Shown here in pieces: positions 26,024 to 37,050 of a stretch of 64,000 bases of DNA (the first letter of the stretch is position 1; each line of letters starts with the position of its first letter). The DNA comes from Pseudarthrobacter sp. NamE5 (GTDB taxonomy: Bacteria > Actinomycetota > Actinomycetes > Actinomycetales > Micrococcaceae). Location of the stretch: the NCBI RefSeq assembly GCF_005796225.1, contig NZ_VAHO01000002.1:248001-312000 (forward strand), written 5' to 3'. A program made the position numbers and the translations under genes. Under the pieces are notes generated by a model. The model was not told where the DNA came from. It saw only the letters and a list, made by a program, of their open reading frames with translations, and searched no databases.

Positions 26024-26998
26024 CTACTTGGCCCCGAGGATGTCCACTACGAAGACAAGATCGCCCTTGGCTTCGCCCTGGCCTGCGTCGCCATACGCAA
26101 GATCCTTGGGGATGACCAGCAGCACGCGGGATCCAACAGTCTTGCCGGCGAGGCCCTGGGTCCAGCCCTTGATCACGCCGGTGAGGGGGAAGCTTGCGGG
26201 TTCGCCGCGGTCGAAGCTGGAATCGAACTTGGTGCCGCCTGCAAGGGTGACACCGACGTAGTTCACGGTCAGGGTGTCGGTCTCCTTCACGGTGGCCCCG
26301 TTACCCTTGATGAGGTCCTGCGAGACCAGTTCCGTGGGAGCGGCTACGCCCTCGACGTTGATCTCGGGGATGCCCTCGCCGTTCTCGGTCACCTTGGGGA
26401 GACCTGGCGGCGGGGTGACGGCTTCACCTTCAGGCTTTTCGAGGACAGGAGCAACGTCCTCCGCGGAGATCACCTTGATGACCAGCAGCTGCGTAGGTTG
26501 TGCTTCACCGCCTGCGGCGGCAGCCTGTCCGGGCACGGCAAGCGCCAGGCTGGAGCCGACCTTGGCACCAACAAAGGCGTTGTAGATGACCTCGCTGCCT
26601 GTCTTGAGCTCCTCGTTAAGTTCCAGGGCCTCCGGCTCGTTGGGGAACGTGTCCTCGAGCGTGCTGCCGTCCGTACCGTTGAGCGCCAGGACGGAGATGT
26701 TTGCCACCTGGTTCGCTTTGACTGTTTCGCCGCTGCCCTCGGTGATCACCTTGACAGTAGGCTCTGACACTTCCAGCGGCTTGGTGAATTCCACACCGGG
26801 GGCTTTCTTGTCCCCGTTGTCGGTCAGTTTGAGGGAGTCGAACTTGGCAGTCTCACCGGCGGACATGCTGGTGGGCTCCGGCTCGGCGGTTGGGCCGCCG
26901 CAGGCGGTCAGCAGCAACAGACCGGGAAGAAGGATTGCTAGTAGTCGGCGCACGTAAGAGAACTTTCGTCGGGGCAGGGTGGATGCGATGGTCCGCAT
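26024..26998 (-). CDS. FKBP-type peptidyl-prolyl isomerase lipoprotein with two FKBP-like domains
   Basis: Up to 324-aa exported foldase. The lipobox LLTACGG (Cys about 33 from ATG 26998) follows a basic n-region and hydrophobic core. A start at GTG 26953 (MRRLLAILLP) is equally plausible and gives a shorter signal peptide. The C-terminal domain is a full FKBP (VNYVGVTLAGGTKFDSSFDRG, VIKGWTQGLAGKTVGSRVLLVIPKDLAYG). The first half (about 85-180) has FKBP-like order (TVKVITEGSGETVKANQ...GAKVGSSLALAVPG) but lacks the active-site aromatic residues, so it looks like a degenerate domain. It assists folding outside the membrane. Confidence 0.9.
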   Translation of the reverse strand: MRTIASTLPRRKFSYVRRLLAILLPGLLLLTACGGPTAEPEPTSMSAGETAKFDSLKLTDNGDKKAPGVEFTKPLEVSEPTVKVITEGSGETVKANQVANISVLALNGTDGSTLEDTFPNEPEALELNEELKTGSEVIYNAFVGAKVGSSLALAVPGQAAAAGGEAQPTQLLVIKVISAEDVAPVLEKPEGEAVTPPPGLPKVTENGEGIPEINVEGVAAPTELVSQDLIKGNGATVKETDTLTVNYVGVTLAGGTKFDSSFDRGEPASFPLTGVIKGWTQGLAGKTVGSRVLLVIPKDLAYGDAGQGEAKGDLVFVVDILGAK

Positions 26999-27062
26999 GG
27001 CAACGGCTCAACGCGGCAGGCCGATATAAAGGGCCTTATCCAGAATAGACCCTGAAGCTGGG

Positions 27063-28427
27063 TCAGCCCATAGAGTCCAGGAGCGCATTCACCCGCTCAT
27101 CGATGCTGCGGAAGGGATCTTTGCACAGGATGGTCTGGTGCGCCCTGTCGTTCAGCTTGAGGTGGACCCAGTCAACGGTGTAGTCCCGGCCCAGCTCCTG
27201 AGCCCGGCGCACGAAGTCGCCGCGGAGCTTGGCGCGGGTGGTCTGGGGTGGGACGTCAACGGCGTCCTTGATGACTGTGTCATCCACGATGCGCCGCACC
27301 GCACCTCGTGATTGGAGCAGGTAAAACAAGCCGCGGCCGCGGGAGATGTCATGGTACGTGAGGTCCAGCTGGGCAATCCGCGCATTGTCCAGGCCGAGCC
27401 CGTGGCGTTCACGGTAATTGTCCATGAGCTTCTTCTTGATGGCCCAGTCGATTTCGGTGTCGATGCCCCTGAAGTCTGCGGTTTCGATCGCCTTGAGTGT
27501 CCGCTCCCAGAGATCGAGGATTAGCGGAACATACGGGTTGTGGGCTCCGTGCTCCTTGACGAAAGCTGTCACTTTCGTCAAGTACTCCTGCTGGATTTCG
27601 AGGGCAGTGAGCTGGCGCCCGTTGGCCAGGCGAACCAATGCCCGGCCGCTGAGGTCATGGGAGATTTCACGGATGCTGCGGATGGGGTTTTCCATCCTCA
27701 TGTCCCGCATGATCACACCTGCTTCAATCATGCGCAAGACGAGGTCGACGGTGCCGATTTTCATGAGGGCAGTGGCCTCAGACATGTTCGAGTCGCCCAC
27801 AATGACATGGAGGCGCCGATAGAATTCCGCATCGGCATGGGGCTCATCGCGGGTGTTGATGATGGGGCGCGACCGGGTGGTGGCGGAGGAAACCCCTTCC
27901 CAGATATGGTCAGCCCGCTGGGAAAAGGCGTAGGTGGCCCCATGGGGTGTCTTGAGGATCTTGCCCGCACCGGCAATCAACTGGCGGGTAACCAGGAACG
28001 GGATCAGGATCTCCGCAAGGCGCGAAAATTCGCCACGGCGGGGAATGAGGTAATTTTCGTGGCTGCCGTATGAGTTTCCTGCAGAGTCGGTGTTGTTCTT
28101 GAACAGGTAGACGGTCCCGTTGAAACCTTCTGCCGCGAGCCGCGCCTGCGCTTCGTCCACGAGGTCATCAAGGATCAGCTCCCCTGCACGGTCGTGGGCG
28201 ATTAGCTGCGCCAGGTCATCGCACTCAGCAGTCGCGTATTCCGGGTGGGACCCGACATCAAGGTAGAGCCGTGATCCGTTGGTCAGGAAGACGTTGGATG
28301 AGCGCCCCCAGCTAACCACTTTGCGGAAGAGGTACCGGGCCACCTCCTCGGGAGCAAGAGGCCTTGAATCGGGGCTCGAATACGAGATCCCGAACTCGGT
28401 TTCAATGCCGAAGATTCTCTTGTCCAT
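27063..28427 (-). CDS. pafA: Pup-protein ligase PafA
   Basis: 454-aa carboxylate-amine ligase that couples the C-terminal glutamate of Pup to lysines of target proteins. It has the N-terminal nucleotide/Mg motif [12 protein letters not shown], the [20 protein letters not shown] region (here [17 protein letters not shown]), [20 protein letters not shown] and the conserved C-terminal domain ending [23 protein letters not shown] 28427 follows AGGAGG at 9 bases. It is 13 bases downstream of prcA, so in the same operon, and is related to Dop. Confidence 0.97.
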   Translation of the reverse strand: MDKRIFGIETEFGISYSSPDSRPLAPEEVARYLFRKVVSWGRSSNVFLTNGSRLYLDVGSHPEYATAECDDLAQLIAHDRAGELILDDLVDEAQARLAAEGFNGTVYLFKNNTDSAGNSYGSHENYLIPRRGEFSRLAEILIPFLVTRQLIAGAGKILKTPHGATYAFSQRADHIWEGVSSATTRSRPIINTRDEPHADAEFYRRLHVIVGDSNMSEATALMKIGTVDLVLRMIEAGVIMRDMRMENPIRSIREISHDLSGRALVRLANGRQLTALEIQQEYLTKVTAFVKEHGAHNPYVPLILDLWERTLKAIETADFRGIDTEIDWAIKKKLMDNYRERHGLGLDNARIAQLDLTYHDISRGRGLFYLLQSRGAVRRIVDDTVIKDAVDVPPQTTRAKLRGDFVRRAQELGRDYTVDWVHLKLNDRAHQTILCKDPFRSIDERVNALLDSMG

Positions 28428-28440
28428 CTGTACTGTCCTC

Positions 28441-29151
28441 CTAGGCCAGCAGTGCAGTGATTTCCGCGTCGTTGAGCCGGCGGAAGGCCCGCCTGGATCC
28501 GCGGCCGGCCTCCGAATCCCGGTCAAGAACCGCCACTTCCAGGGCACCCGGGGGCAGTGTCTTCGGCTGTTCGTCCGCCTCCGCCGGTGGGACCAGGCCT
28601 GACACGGCGAGGCGCACGGCCTCTGCGAGGCTCAGCGAACTGCGCCAGCCCTGCCCAATGACTGAGGAGACCTTGTCCGCCTGGCCACCCATGACAACGA
28701 AGGAGTGCTCGTCGGCGATGGAGCCGTCAAAGGTAAGTCGGTACAGGTGGTCCTCGGCCTGCGTGGGGCCAACTTCAGCGACTGCGAGTTCCACCTCGAA
28801 CGGCTTCTGTTCGGCCGTGAACACCGCTCCCAGGCTCTGGGCATAAACACTTGCGAGACCTCTGGCCGTGACATCCTCGCGGTCGTAGGAGTAGCCGCGT
28901 ACGTCTGCGTACCGGACCCCCGCCTGGCGAAGGCTTTCAAACTCGTTGTATTTCCCGACGGCGGCGAACGCGATCTTGTCGTAGATCTCGCCGACCTTGT
29001 GAAGGGAAGGTGAAGGATTCTCGGCTACGAGGGCGATGCCGTCCTGGCCGCTGATGACGACGACGGACCGGCCCCTGGCTATGCCCTTCCGCGCGAAGTC
29101 CGCGCGGTCCTTCATCAGTTGCTCGGGCGATACATAGAATTGCTGCGTCAT
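28441..29151 (-). CDS. prcA: Proteasome subunit alpha PrcA
   Basis: 236-aa outer-ring subunit of the 20S proteasome. The N-terminus [20 protein letters not shown] is the gate and H0 region. It lacks a catalytic threonine, as expected for alpha subunits. The last residues (ALLA) differ from those of mycobacteria. It starts 1 base after the prcB stop, so is translationally coupled. Confidence 0.96.
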   Translation of the reverse strand: MTQQFYVSPEQLMKDRADFARKGIARGRSVVVISGQDGIALVAENPSPSLHKVGEIYDKIAFAAVGKYNEFESLRQAGVRYADVRGYSYDREDVTARGLASVYAQSLGAVFTAEQKPFEVELAVAEVGPTQAEDHLYRLTFDGSIADEHSFVVMGGQADKVSSVIGQGWRSSLSLAEAVRLAVSGLVPPAEADEQPKTLPPGALEVAVLDRDSEAGRGSRRAFRRLNDAEITALLA

Positions 29152-29152
29152 A

Positions 29153-29974
29153 TCAGGCCTCCCGTCCTGCGATGGTACGGGCTTCTATGATGTTCCTCGA
29201 TACAGCTGCGAGTTCGTTCTCGGGCACGCGCCGCGCACCGGAACTGTCCACTGTGTAGACGATGGGCCATAGCTTGCGGACGGTATCGGGACCGCCGGTT
29301 GCTGAGTCGTCGTCGGCGGCATCGTAAAGGGATTCCACTGCGACGGCGATGGCCTCGGCGGCGGCGAGGTTGGGCCGCCAGAGCTTTTTCAGGGCACCGC
29401 GGGCAAAGACCGATCCGGACCCTACGGTGTGGTGTTCATGTTCTTCGTACCGGCCGCCGGTGACGTCGTAGGAAAAGAGCCGGCCCACACCTGCGCTGGT
29501 GTCAAAGCCGGCGAAGAGCGGCACCACGGCCAGGCCCTGCAGTGCCAGCGGGAGGTTCCCCCGGATCATGGCGCCCAGCCGGTTGGCTTTGCCTTCAAGG
29601 CTGAGGAGCGTGCCCTCGATTTTTTCGTAGTGCTCAAGTTCAACCTGGAACAACCGGGTCAGGTCGATGGCTATGCCGGCAGTCCCCGCGATTCCCAGAA
29701 CCGAGTAACGGTCTGCCGGGAAGACTTTCTCGATGTGCCGGCTGGCTATGACGTTGCCCATGGTCGCGCGCCTGTCCCCTGCCATCAGCACGCCACCGTC
29801 GTAGGCCATGGCAACTATGGTGGTGGCGTGCGGAACCTGCAGTGGGGCGGCGGGAGACGCACCTGCCTGGAGGGACCGGTTGTAGGGCAGAAGCTCAGGC
29901 CGGTCCCGTTGCAGGTGTTCCGTAAAGGACGAGGTGGCGTTGGCGGCTACCTGGTTGGCGGTTGATTCCAGCAC
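29153..29974 (-). CDS. prcB: Proteasome subunit beta PrcB with propeptide
   Basis: 273-aa catalytic subunit. A propeptide of 50 residues ends at HA before T51 ([13 protein letters not shown]), which becomes the N-terminal nucleophile after autocleavage. The GDRRAT loop with the conserved Asp/Arg and the lysine in IEKVFPAD complete the active site. It forms the two inner seven-fold rings capped by PrcA. It lies between pup and prcA, in the canonical order. Confidence 0.96.
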   Translation of the reverse strand: MLESTANQVAANATSSFTEHLQRDRPELLPYNRSLQAGASPAAPLQVPHATTIVAMAYDGGVLMAGDRRATMGNVIASRHIEKVFPADRYSVLGIAGTAGIAIDLTRLFQVELEHYEKIEGTLLSLEGKANRLGAMIRGNLPLALQGLAVVPLFAGFDTSAGVGRLFSYDVTGGRYEEHEHHTVGSGSVFARGALKKLWRPNLAAAEAIAVAVESLYDAADDDSATGGPDTVRKLWPIVYTVDSSGARRVPENELAAVSRNIIEARTIAGREA

Positions 29975-30055
29975 TCATGCACTCCTTGAACGTAGTTCTT
30001 CAACGTCGGTACAGATTCCGGCCGACCGCGGCTTCCGCCACCTACCGGGTCCGGG

Positions 30056-30259
30056 TTACTGACCGCCCTTTTGGACGAACGCCCGGACGAACTCTTCGGC
30101 GTTGGATTCGAGGACGCCGTCGATCTCGTCGAGGAGATCATCTACGCCTTCTGTTGATGCTGAAGCCTGCGCCTCAGGCGGTGCGGGCGGCGCCTCGGGA
30201 ATGTCTTCATCGACCTGGCTGTCCCGTGATTGCGGATGCTGCTGTTCCTGGCCTGCCAT
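30056..30259 (-). CDS. pup: Prokaryotic ubiquitin-like protein Pup
   Basis: 67-aa disordered tag ending in GGQ. The C-terminal Gln must be deamidated to Glu by Dop before PafA can use it. The central helix [23 protein letters not shown] binds the Arc/Mpa coiled coil. Acidic, Pro- and Gln-rich N-terminus. A strong AAGGAGGGG precedes the ATG. It lies between dop and prcB. Confidence 0.97.
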   Translation of the reverse strand: MAGQEQQHPQSRDSQVDEDIPEAPPAPPEAQASASTEGVDDLLDEIDGVLESNAEEFVRAFVQKGGQ

Positions 30260-30344
30260 TGGTACCCCTCCTTATATCAGTCATCGGATCCGGCGGATCC
30301 TCCGATATGCCCATCCTGCCACGGTATGGGCTTCCTGGGGCGGT

Positions 30345-32015
30345 TTACGCCGCAGGCGGAGCGATATGTCCCAGAAGCTCCGCAAGAAACGGGCCCGCCT
30401 CCCGGTAGCGTTCAAACAACGCTCCGGTCAGGGCTTTCGTTCCCCGCAGCGGTTCCCTGGTGGGCACCCGCTGAAGCCGCCCGTATCCCGGAACGTCGAA
30501 GATGACCGAGTCCCAACTGGCTCCCACCACGTCCTTGCCGAAGCTGCTGATGCACTTGCCCCGGAAGAAGGCACGGGTATCTGAAGGAGGCTCCGAGACG
30601 GCTGAAGCAATGGCTGCGTCCTCGAGGATCCTTTGCATCCGGTTCCTCGCCAGGAGCCGGTAGTAGAGTCCCTTTTCGGGCCTTATGTCGGCCCACTGCA
30701 GGTCGACGAGTCCCATCCTGGCGTCGTTCCATTCAAGTCCGTCACGCTCGCGGTACCCCTCGAGCAGTGACAGTTTGGCGAGCCACTCGACAGAGGAGGC
30801 AGCGGCTTTGCGGTCATTGTCCAGTTGGGTGAGGACAGTGGCCCAGTGCTCAAGGACCGCGTGCGTATGCCCGTCGCCGTCCAAGGCATCCCCTACGCCG
30901 GTATCCTGTGCCAGTTTGGCAGCGGCCTCGTGGTACATCCACTGGAGGTCGAGGGCGGTGACCCGCCGTCCGTCCGTCAGGCGGAGGGGGGCGGTAAGGG
31001 AGGTGTCGTGGCTGACGGCCTGGAGTGCGGCCACCGGTTCGTGGACTTCTACCTTTGGGGCAAGCCCGGCCTCAATGAGGCTGAGCACCATGGCGGTCGT
31101 TCCGAACTTCAGATAGTTGGACACCTGGCTGAGGTTGGCGTCCCCGATAATCACGTGCAGCCGCCGGTACTTGTCAGCGGTGGCGTGGGGCTCGTCCCTG
31201 GTGTTGATGATTGGCCGCCGTATGGTAGTTTCCAGCCCGACTTCGGCTTCGAAGAAGTCAGCCCGCTGGCTGATCTGGTATCCCGGGGTGGAGCTGTCCT
31301 GCCCGATCCCCACCCGGCCCGTGCCGCACAGGATCTGGCGGGTGACGAAAAAAGGCGTCAGGCCCCGCACGATGTCCCCAAAGGGGACGGATCGCGGCAT
31401 GAGGTAGTTCTCATGGGAGCCGTAGGACACGGATTTGTTGTCCGTGTTGTTCTTGTACAGGTTGACGGGCGGCAGGTCCGGATCAGCTGCCAGCCGGCGC
31501 ACGGTGGCCAGCGCTACGAGGTCTCCCGCGGCGTCCCACTTGACGGCGTCGCGGGGGTTAGTGACCTCGGGGCTGGAATATTCAGGATGGGCGTGGTCCA
31601 CGTAGAGCCGTGCTCCGTTGCCCAGGACCATGTTCATCAGGAGGGTGCCGGACTCGTCCTGCCCGTCAAGCTCGAGCTCCTCCCGTCCGTAGGCGAGGGC
31701 CACCGCTTCCGCATCCAGAACCGGCGGCTGGTCGGTCAGCTGACTCGGATGGGCGGTGGCGCGGTCCACCGTCCAGCCGCGGGCGTCGTGCAGCGGCTCC
31801 TCGTCTGTGTAGTCCCAGCGCGTCTCCGCTCCCCCGGCGGCGCGCTGCCGCGTGACCTGCGCGTAGGCCTGCACCACCCTGGCACTCATCATGGTGGCAT
31901 TGGCGGAGGGCGCGGACGGGGCATGGATGCCATATTCCGTTTCCGCACCCATAACCCGCATGGCCCCGCCGGCGGGCAGTGCTCCGCCGCCGGCAGGTTC
32001 CGAAGCAGCCGTCAT
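30345..32015 (-). CDS. dop: Pup deamidase/depupylase Dop
   Basis: 556-aa PafA homologue that deamidates Pup-Gln to Pup-Glu and removes Pup from substrates. The motif [13 protein letters not shown] lies near the N-terminus after a 17-residue Gly/Ala/Pro extension. The long insertion around 40-85 (the Dop loop region, VVQAYAQVT...[13 protein letters not shown]) separates Dop from Paf[21 protein letters not shown] is shared with PafA. The ATG overlaps the arc stop by 4 bases (ATGA), so the two are coupled. [11 protein letters not shown] at residue 19 is an alternative start. Confidence 0.95.
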   Translation of the reverse strand: MTAASEPAGGGALPAGGAMRVMGAETEYGIHAPSAPSANATMMSARVVQAYAQVTRQRAAGGAETRWDYTDEEPLHDARGWTVDRATAHPSQLTDQPPVLDAEAVALAYGREELELDGQDESGTLLMNMVLGNGARLYVDHAHPEYSSPEVTNPRDAVKWDAAGDLVALATVRRLAADPDLPPVNLYKNNTDNKSVSYGSHENYLMPRSVPFGDIVRGLTPFFVTRQILCGTGRVGIGQDSSTPGYQISQRADFFEAEVGLETTIRRPIINTRDEPHATADKYRRLHVIIGDANLSQVSNYLKFGTTAMVLSLIEAGLAPKVEVHEPVAALQAVSHDTSLTAPLRLTDGRRVTALDLQWMYHEAAAKLAQDTGVGDALDGDGHTHAVLEHWATVLTQLDNDRKAAASSVEWLAKLSLLEGYRERDGLEWNDARMGLVDLQWADIRPEKGLYYRLLARNRMQRILEDAAIASAVSEPPSDTRAFFRGKCISSFGKDVVGASWDSVIFDVPGYGRLQRVPTREPLRGTKALTGALFERYREAGPFLAELLGHIAPPAA

Positions 32016-33763
32016 AGATACTGCCCTGTGGCCGGCATCGTTTCGATGGACTTGCCGGGCTCCTGGCCGGCCTTGCCCTGGACGATGGTCCGGATATAGG
32101 TGATGCGTTCGCCCTTCTTGCCCGAGATCCTTGCCCAGTCGTCCGGATTGGTGGTGTTGGGCATGTCCTCGTGCTCGCGGAACTCATCCACCACGGCGCG
32201 GAGCAGGTGCTCGATCCGCAGCCCCTTCTGGTGGGTGGTCAGGAGGTCCTTGATGGCGTATTTCTTGGCCCGGTCCACGACATTTTGCACCACCGCACCT
32301 GAGTTGAAGTCCTTGAAGTACAGCATCTCCGTGTCGCCGTTGGCGTACGTGACCTCCAGGAACTCGTTGGACTTGTCCGTTGAGTACATGGCCTCCACCG
32401 TCCGCTGCACCATGGCGTCGACGGTTGCCTGGACGTCTCCGTTGTGCTCGGCGAGGTCCGACTCATGGAAGGGAAGGTCAGTAGTGATGTACTTGTTGAA
32501 GATATCGGCGGCGGCCTCGGCGTCCGGACGGTGGATCTTGACCTTTACGTCCAGGCGGCCGGGCCGGAGGATGGCGGGGTCGATCATGTCCTCGCGGTTT
32601 GACGCGCCAATTACGATCACATTGTCCAGCCGCTCCACACCGTCGATCTCGCTGAGCAGCTGGGGCACAATTGTTGTTTCGACGTCGGACGAGATGCCGG
32701 TGCCGCGGGTGCGGAACAGCGAGTCCATTTCGTCGAAGAACACCACCACCGGGCTGCCGTCGGACGCCTTTTCGCGCGCCCTGGAGAAGATCAGCCGGAT
32801 GTGGCGCTCAGTTTCACCGACGTACTTGTCCAGGAGTTCCGGGCCCTTGATGTTCAGGAAGTAGCTCTTGAGGTCCACGTTGCCGGACCGCTCTGCTGCG
32901 CGGGCCGCGAGGGAATTGGCCACTGCCTTGGCGATGAGGGTCTTTCCGCAGCCCGGCGGACCGTACAGCAGGATGCCCTTAGGGGCCTTGAGCCCGTGTT
33001 CCCGGTAGAGGTCAGGGTGCAGGAACGGCAACTCGACGGCATCACGAATCTGCTCGATCTGCGGTCCGAGGCCACCGATGTCCTCGTAGGTGATGTCCGG
33101 AACTTCCTCCAGCACCAGGTTCTCCACCTCGGAGCGGGGGACTTTCTCGAGGGCATACCCGGTCCTCGAGTCAACGGACAGGGCATCGCCCACACGCAGC
33201 TTTTCGGTCATGAGCGCGCCGGAGAGCCGGACGACGCGTTCTTCATCCGCACGCCCCACCACAAGGGCACGGTCGGCTCCGAGCATCTCCTTCAGCGTGG
33301 CCAGTTCACCTGCGCGCTCGTACCCCAAACCGGCGACGATGAGGAGCGCCTCGTTCAAGAGGACCTCCTGGCCCACCGCCAACTGGTTGATGTTCACCAG
33401 CGGGCTGATGCCCACGCGCATTTTGCGGCCCGCGTTGAAGATGTCCACGGATTCCTCTGTTGCTGCCTGCCCGCTGCTGCCCGGTGCTGGCTGCCGCTTG
33501 GGATTCAGTTGGAGGATGGTGCCGAAGCTGTACGGCGGCTGCCCTTCCTGGTCCAAGGCGTTCTTCAGCCGAAGAATTTCGGCCTTCGCGGTCTCAAGCA
33601 TGCTGACCAGCTTGGCGTTGTTCTGCGTCGCCGCCGCCAACTGACGGTCAATGTGTCTGAGCTTGTCCCGGAGGATGTTGACCTGGCGGTCGGCAACCGA
33701 GAGGTCATTTGCGGCAGACTGCTCTGCCGGTGTACGCCCGGAGTCCTGGTTTGGTGTCTCCAT
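32012..33763 (-). CDS. arc: Proteasome-associated AAA+ ATPase Arc/Mpa
   Basis: 583-aa hexameric unfoldase that recruits Pup-tagged proteins. It has an N-terminal coiled coil (about 20-75), tandem OB domains (about 76-215) and an AAA+ module with Walker A GPPGCGKT (268-275) and Walker B VFFDEMD (341-347). The C-terminal QYL is the motif that docks in and opens the 20S gate. It is the first gene of the proteasome operon; GGAAGGGG precedes the ATG. trmI lies upstream on the same strand with an 82-base gap. Confidence 0.97.
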   Translation of the reverse strand: METPNQDSGRTPAEQSAANDLSVADRQVNILRDKLRHIDRQLAAATQNNAKLVSMLETAKAEILRLKNALDQEGQPPYSFGTILQLNPKRQPAPGSSGQAATEESVDIFNAGRKMRVGISPLVNINQLAVGQEVLLNEALLIVAGLGYERAGELATLKEMLGADRALVVGRADEERVVRLSGALMTEKLRVGDALSVDSRTGYALEKVPRSEVENLVLEEVPDITYEDIGGLGPQIEQIRDAVELPFLHPDLYREHGLKAPKGILLYGPPGCGKTLIAKAVANSLAARAAERSGNVDLKSYFLNIKGPELLDKYVGETERHIRLIFSRAREKASDGSPVVVFFDEMDSLFRTRGTGISSDVETTIVPQLLSEIDGVERLDNVIVIGASNREDMIDPAILRPGRLDVKVKIHRPDAEAAADIFNKYITTDLPFHESDLAEHNGDVQATVDAMVQRTVEAMYSTDKSNEFLEVTYANGDTEMLYFKDFNSGAVVQNVVDRAKKYAIKDLLTTHQKGLRIEHLLRAVVDEFREHEDMPNTTNPDDWARISGKKGERITYIRTIVQGKAGQEPGKSIETMPATGQYL

Positions 33764-33845
33764 GATGTATCAGCCCCTTCCTGCGCTTCTATTAAGACAT
33801 TAGCCCCAAGATGGCAGGTACGGAGGGAGACTCCCGAAATGTGGA

Positions 33846-34910
33846 CTAGTTCGTGACCTCGGGATCGTCCTTGACGTTGGTCCCGGCGATGGCGTCCCGC
33901 GCGGCACGCCGGAGTTTCTTATCCGAAACCTGCCGCTCCCCCACGGCCCCGGGCGTCCACGCGTTGACGTCGCTTTCGTTGAAGTCCGTTTTGGACGGGC
34001 GGCGCTTTACGGAAATGCCGATAACGCCGTCGGCCAGCCGCCGCGTGACCAGCAGGAACCCGGTGTGCGCCACCATCCGGTGGTCCGGCCGGACTGCAAG
34101 TCCCTCAAGGTGCCAGCCGCGGACCAGCGATTCCCAGGCGTCGGGCTCTGTGAAGCGGCCGTCGGCCCGGATTGCTTCCGCAGTGCGGGAGAGCTGGGTG
34201 ACAGTGGCAACGTAATTGATCCAGACGCCGCCGGGTGCCAGGACAGTGGCCACGGCGTCAAGGCATTCCCAGGGCGCGAGCATGTCCAGGACCACCCGGT
34301 CCACGGAGCCTGGCGCCTCCGTGCGGACAACTTCTTCCTGGAAGTCGCCCAACGTGATCTGCCAGGCGGGGTGCGGTCCGCCGAAGATGGTTTCAACGTT
34401 GCCGCGCGCAATGTCGGCGAACTCCTCACGGCGTTCAAAGGAGTGCAGGTACCCGTCGTCGCCCACTGCCCGGAGCAGGGAGATGGACAGGGCGCCCGAG
34501 CCTACGCCTGCTTCCACCACCCGTGCACCCGGGAAGATGTCTGCCATCGTGACGATCTGGCCGGCGTCCTTGGGATAAACCACGGCTGCGCCGCGCGGCA
34601 TGGAGAGTACAAAGTCGGAGAGGAGGGGACGCAGGGTCTGGTACTGCTGGCCAACGTTGTTCACCACCACCGAGCCATCCACCTTGCCGATGATGTCGTC
34701 GTGGTTCAGGAAGCCCCGGTGCGTATGGAAGGCACCGCCGCTTTCGAGAGTGATGGTGTTCATACGGCCGCGCTCGTCGGTCAGCTGGACACGTTCGCCT
34801 TCCCGGAAGGGGCCACGGCGGCGCGCCGCGCCCACCGGCTGCGAGCCGCCGGCGGCAGCACCGGTGGGACCGGCTGCTGTGGCTTCGTTGACGGCAGTTT
34901 CGCTGCTCAT
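33846..34910 (-). CDS. trmI: tRNA (adenine-58-N1)-methyltransferase TrmI
   Basis: 354-aa SAM-dependent tRNA m1A58 methyltransferase, a homotetramer in bacteria. N-terminal Ala/Gly-rich extension, then GERVQLTDERGR; SAM motif I VVEAGVGSGALSISLL; VLDMLAPWECLD is the catalytic region. ATG 34910 has GAGGAAAG 2-9 bases upstream; the frame is open further upstream to 34988 without a good start. Linkage to the proteasome operon is common in actinobacteria. Confidence 0.93.
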   Translation of the reverse strand: MSSETAVNEATAAGPTGAAAGGSQPVGAARRRGPFREGERVQLTDERGRMNTITLESGGAFHTHRGFLNHDDIIGKVDGSVVVNNVGQQYQTLRPLLSDFVLSMPRGAAVVYPKDAGQIVTMADIFPGARVVEAGVGSGALSISLLRAVGDDGYLHSFERREEFADIARGNVETIFGGPHPAWQITLGDFQEEVVRTEAPGSVDRVVLDMLAPWECLDAVATVLAPGGVWINYVATVTQLSRTAEAIRADGRFTEPDAWESLVRGWHLEGLAVRPDHRMVAHTGFLLVTRRLADGVIGISVKRRPSKTDFNESDVNAWTPGAVGERQVSDKKLRRAARDAIAGTNVKDDPEVTN

Positions 34911-35003
34911 GACTTTCCTCGCTCCTGTAAAACTGTGGCGCCCGAATGTCCTGTTATGAACATTGTGGCTTCTGCGGCGGCAATGCACGGCCGGCAGGTA
35001 ACT

Positions 35004-36164
35004 CTACCGGTTTTGGCCTTGCCGGCGTGTATCGGGCCGCCGGGGTTTGCCGGTGATGGCGGCCAGCACGGCGTCCTGGGAGAGCAGGCCGGTCACCTTG
35101 CCGTTGTGGTCCACCACTGCGTAGTAACGCCCTTCGAGCTGCGACAGGAACTGAATTAACTCCTGCCCCTTCGACCATTCGGGGACATACGCGCCAGGCG
35201 CCAACGCGTAGGAAACCGCCGTGATGGGTGTCGAGGCCGCGGCGTGAGCAGGGACCGAGGCCAAGGCTGCGGCATCCACAACCGCTTCGGGGCGCCCGTT
35301 CGGCCCGCAAACCACCAGGGAAACAGCACCGCCATGCCGAAGGGCGTCCTCCACTGTCGCGGTAGCAGGAAGCCCGGTGGCCGGCGTCGAAAGCCCTGCT
35401 GCGCTGACAAGGTGGAGCCGCCCCCGGAGGGTGCCTTGCTGGATGGATGCGGAAGCACCCATCCACAGGAAGCTGCCCACCAGAACTGTAATCAGCAGGA
35501 GGCTGAAATCCGGGGAGTCCCCGGCCAGCAAGGGCCTGAGGATGAACCAGTAGCAGATGGCGACGACGATGACCCGGCCGCCCCAGCCTGCAGCTATGGT
35601 TCCCTTTGCCTGGCTGCCCGTGGCCTTCCAGACCACGGACTCAACCAGGCGCCCGCCGTCAAGCGGAAGCCCCGGGAGTACGTTGAAGACCGCAATCAGG
35701 AAGTTCGCCCACATGAAGATGTTGGTGAGGATTTCCGCCACGCTGCCCATGCTTACCGAGCTGAGCACCAACCAGGCGCCTCCTGCCAGCGCAAAGTTGG
35801 CTGCCGGGCCGGCGAATGCCACCACAACCGACCGTCCCGGTGACGCCGTGAAGCTCTCGAATTGGGTATGTCCGCCCCACAGGTTGAGCACGATCTTCTG
35901 CGTGGGCCAGCCATAGATCTTGGCCGTCAGGGCATGGGCGAGCTCGTGGACCAGGACGGAAATGAGGAGCAGGATGGCGTAGGCGAAGGCCACGATGTAA
36001 GCGCTGATGCCGAGGGCCGGGTTCTGCCGGCCGAGGACCGGTCCGTACACAATGACGGTGAAGGCGGCGATGATGAACCAGGAATAGGCAAGAACCACCG
36101 GAACGCCGGCGATCCTTCCCAGGGGAATGCCTTCACGCCGGAGAGGGGCGCTGGTTTCACTCAC
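35004..36164 (-). CDS. Site-2 protease family (M50) zinc metalloprotease with CBS domains
   Basis: 386-aa intramembrane protease resembling mycobacterial Rip3. The zinc motif H73-E-L-A-H77 lies in a membrane helix; the third ligand D169 is in LPGLPLDGGRL. Six hydrophobic segments are followed by two CBS motifs at the C-terminus (about 250-380; the last contains YYAVVDHNGKVTGLLSQDAVL). It probably cleaves a membrane-bound regulator; the substrate is unknown. GTG 36164 overlaps the end of the HAD gene, so the two are coupled; an upstream start at 36215 is possible. Confidence 0.9.
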   Translation of the reverse strand: MSETSAPLRREGIPLGRIAGVPVVLAYSWFIIAAFTVIVYGPVLGRQNPALGISAYIVAFAYAILLLISVLVHELAHALTAKIYGWPTQKIVLNLWGGHTQFESFTASPGRSVVVAFAGPAANFALAGGAWLVLSSVSMGSVAEILTNIFMWANFLIAVFNVLPGLPLDGGRLVESVVWKATGSQAKGTIAAGWGGRVIVVAICYWFILRPLLAGDSPDFSLLLITVLVGSFLWMGASASIQQGTLRGRLHLVSAAGLSTPATGLPATATVEDALRHGGAVSLVVCGPNGRPEAVVDAAALASVPAHAAASTPITAVSYALAPGAYVPEWSKGQELIQFLSQLEGRYYAVVDHNGKVTGLLSQDAVLAAITGKPRRPDTRRQGQNR

Positions 36165-36900
36165 CGGCGATCCCGAAAGCCTGCACCGGCGAACCGGTGG
36201 TGCTGCCGAATGCATTGCCGGCCAGGACCAGGGCCTCGAGATCAGTGACGGAGCGGCCGGACAGGGAATCCCAAAGCGTGTAGCGGTGATCCTCGGGCAG
36301 CGGCACGATATGCGGAATGGCTACGGTCGCCACGCCGGACGCCACAGCTGCAGCCACACCCGGAGCAGAATCCTCCAGCGCTACGCAGTGGTGGAGGGCC
36401 AGGTCCGGGTCGGCGGCCTGCAGCCATTCGACTGCCGTCAGATACGCCTCCGGGTGGGGCTTTCCCCGGGCCACCGTGTCCCCGGTTACCAGAACCTCAA
36501 AGTATGGCCGTGGGAGGCTCTCCACCACCTGCCGGGCCAGCGGGCCCTCCGACATGGTGACCAGGGCGCACCGCACGCCCGCAAGGTGAAGCTCTTCCAG
36601 GAGCTCGCGGGCACCCGGCCGCCACGGCACCTGGCGCTGTACGCTTGCCACCACGGCCGCGGTGAGCGTGTCGATGATCTGCCGGACTTCCAGGTCCACG
36701 CCCGCCTGCTGCAGGAGCCCGGCGGAAAAAGTCAGCGACTGGCCCACCAGCTGCATGGCCTGCTCATGGGACCAGGTCCCGCCGTGGGCCTCCACCAGCG
36801 CACGTTCCGCCGCAATCCAGTAGGGCTCCGTGTCAACGATCGTCCCGTCCATGTCCCAGAGGACGGCTTTGAGCGGGGAACTGTCGGCTGGCAATCGCAT
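36157..36900 (-). CDS. HAD-superfamily hydrolase (beta-phosphoglucomutase-like)
   Basis: 247-aa HAD phosphatase, subfamily IA. Motif I is D16-M-D18-G-T (VLWDMDGTIVDTEPYW), the nucleophile and acid/base. A helical cap follows, then VTMSEGPL (motif II), the Lys near GKPHPEAYL (motif III) and ALEDSAPGVAAA (motif IV). The substrate is probably a small sugar or polyol phosphate. Divergent from the PAC2 gene, with leaderless -10 spacing. Confidence 0.92.
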   Translation of the reverse strand: MRLPADSSPLKAVLWDMDGTIVDTEPYWIAAERALVEAHGGTWSHEQAMQLVGQSLTFSAGLLQQAGVDLEVRQIIDTLTAAVVASVQRQVPWRPGARELLEELHLAGVRCALVTMSEGPLARQVVESLPRPYFEVLVTGDTVARGKPHPEAYLTAVEWLQAADPDLALHHCVALEDSAPGVAAAVASGVATVAIPHIVPLPEDHRYTLWDSLSGRSVTDLEALVLAGNAFGSTTGSPVQAFGIAGE

Positions 36901-36906
36901 GGCTTC

Positions 36907-36912
36907 AGTCTA
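36907..36912 (-). promoter_or_regulatory. -10 element for HAD gene (leaderless spacing)
   Basis: TAGACT, spacer GAAGCC, ATG 36900. Confidence 0.45.
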
Positions 36913-37038
36913 CGGGGACGGCCTGGGCACCCGCTGTGGGCTACGCCCTTGGCGAATATCGGCGCCCGACCTGCTCCGTGCCCTGCCCCCGGAGGATTTC
37001 CGGCGCTTCATTCAATGCATGACGGCGCTCCTTGGACG

Positions 37039-37044
37039 TAGGGT
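37039..37044 (+). promoter_or_regulatory. -10 element for PAC2 gene (leaderless spacing)
   Basis: TAGGGT, spacer GAAGAA, ATG 37051. Confidence 0.4.
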
Positions 37045-37050
37045 GAAGAA

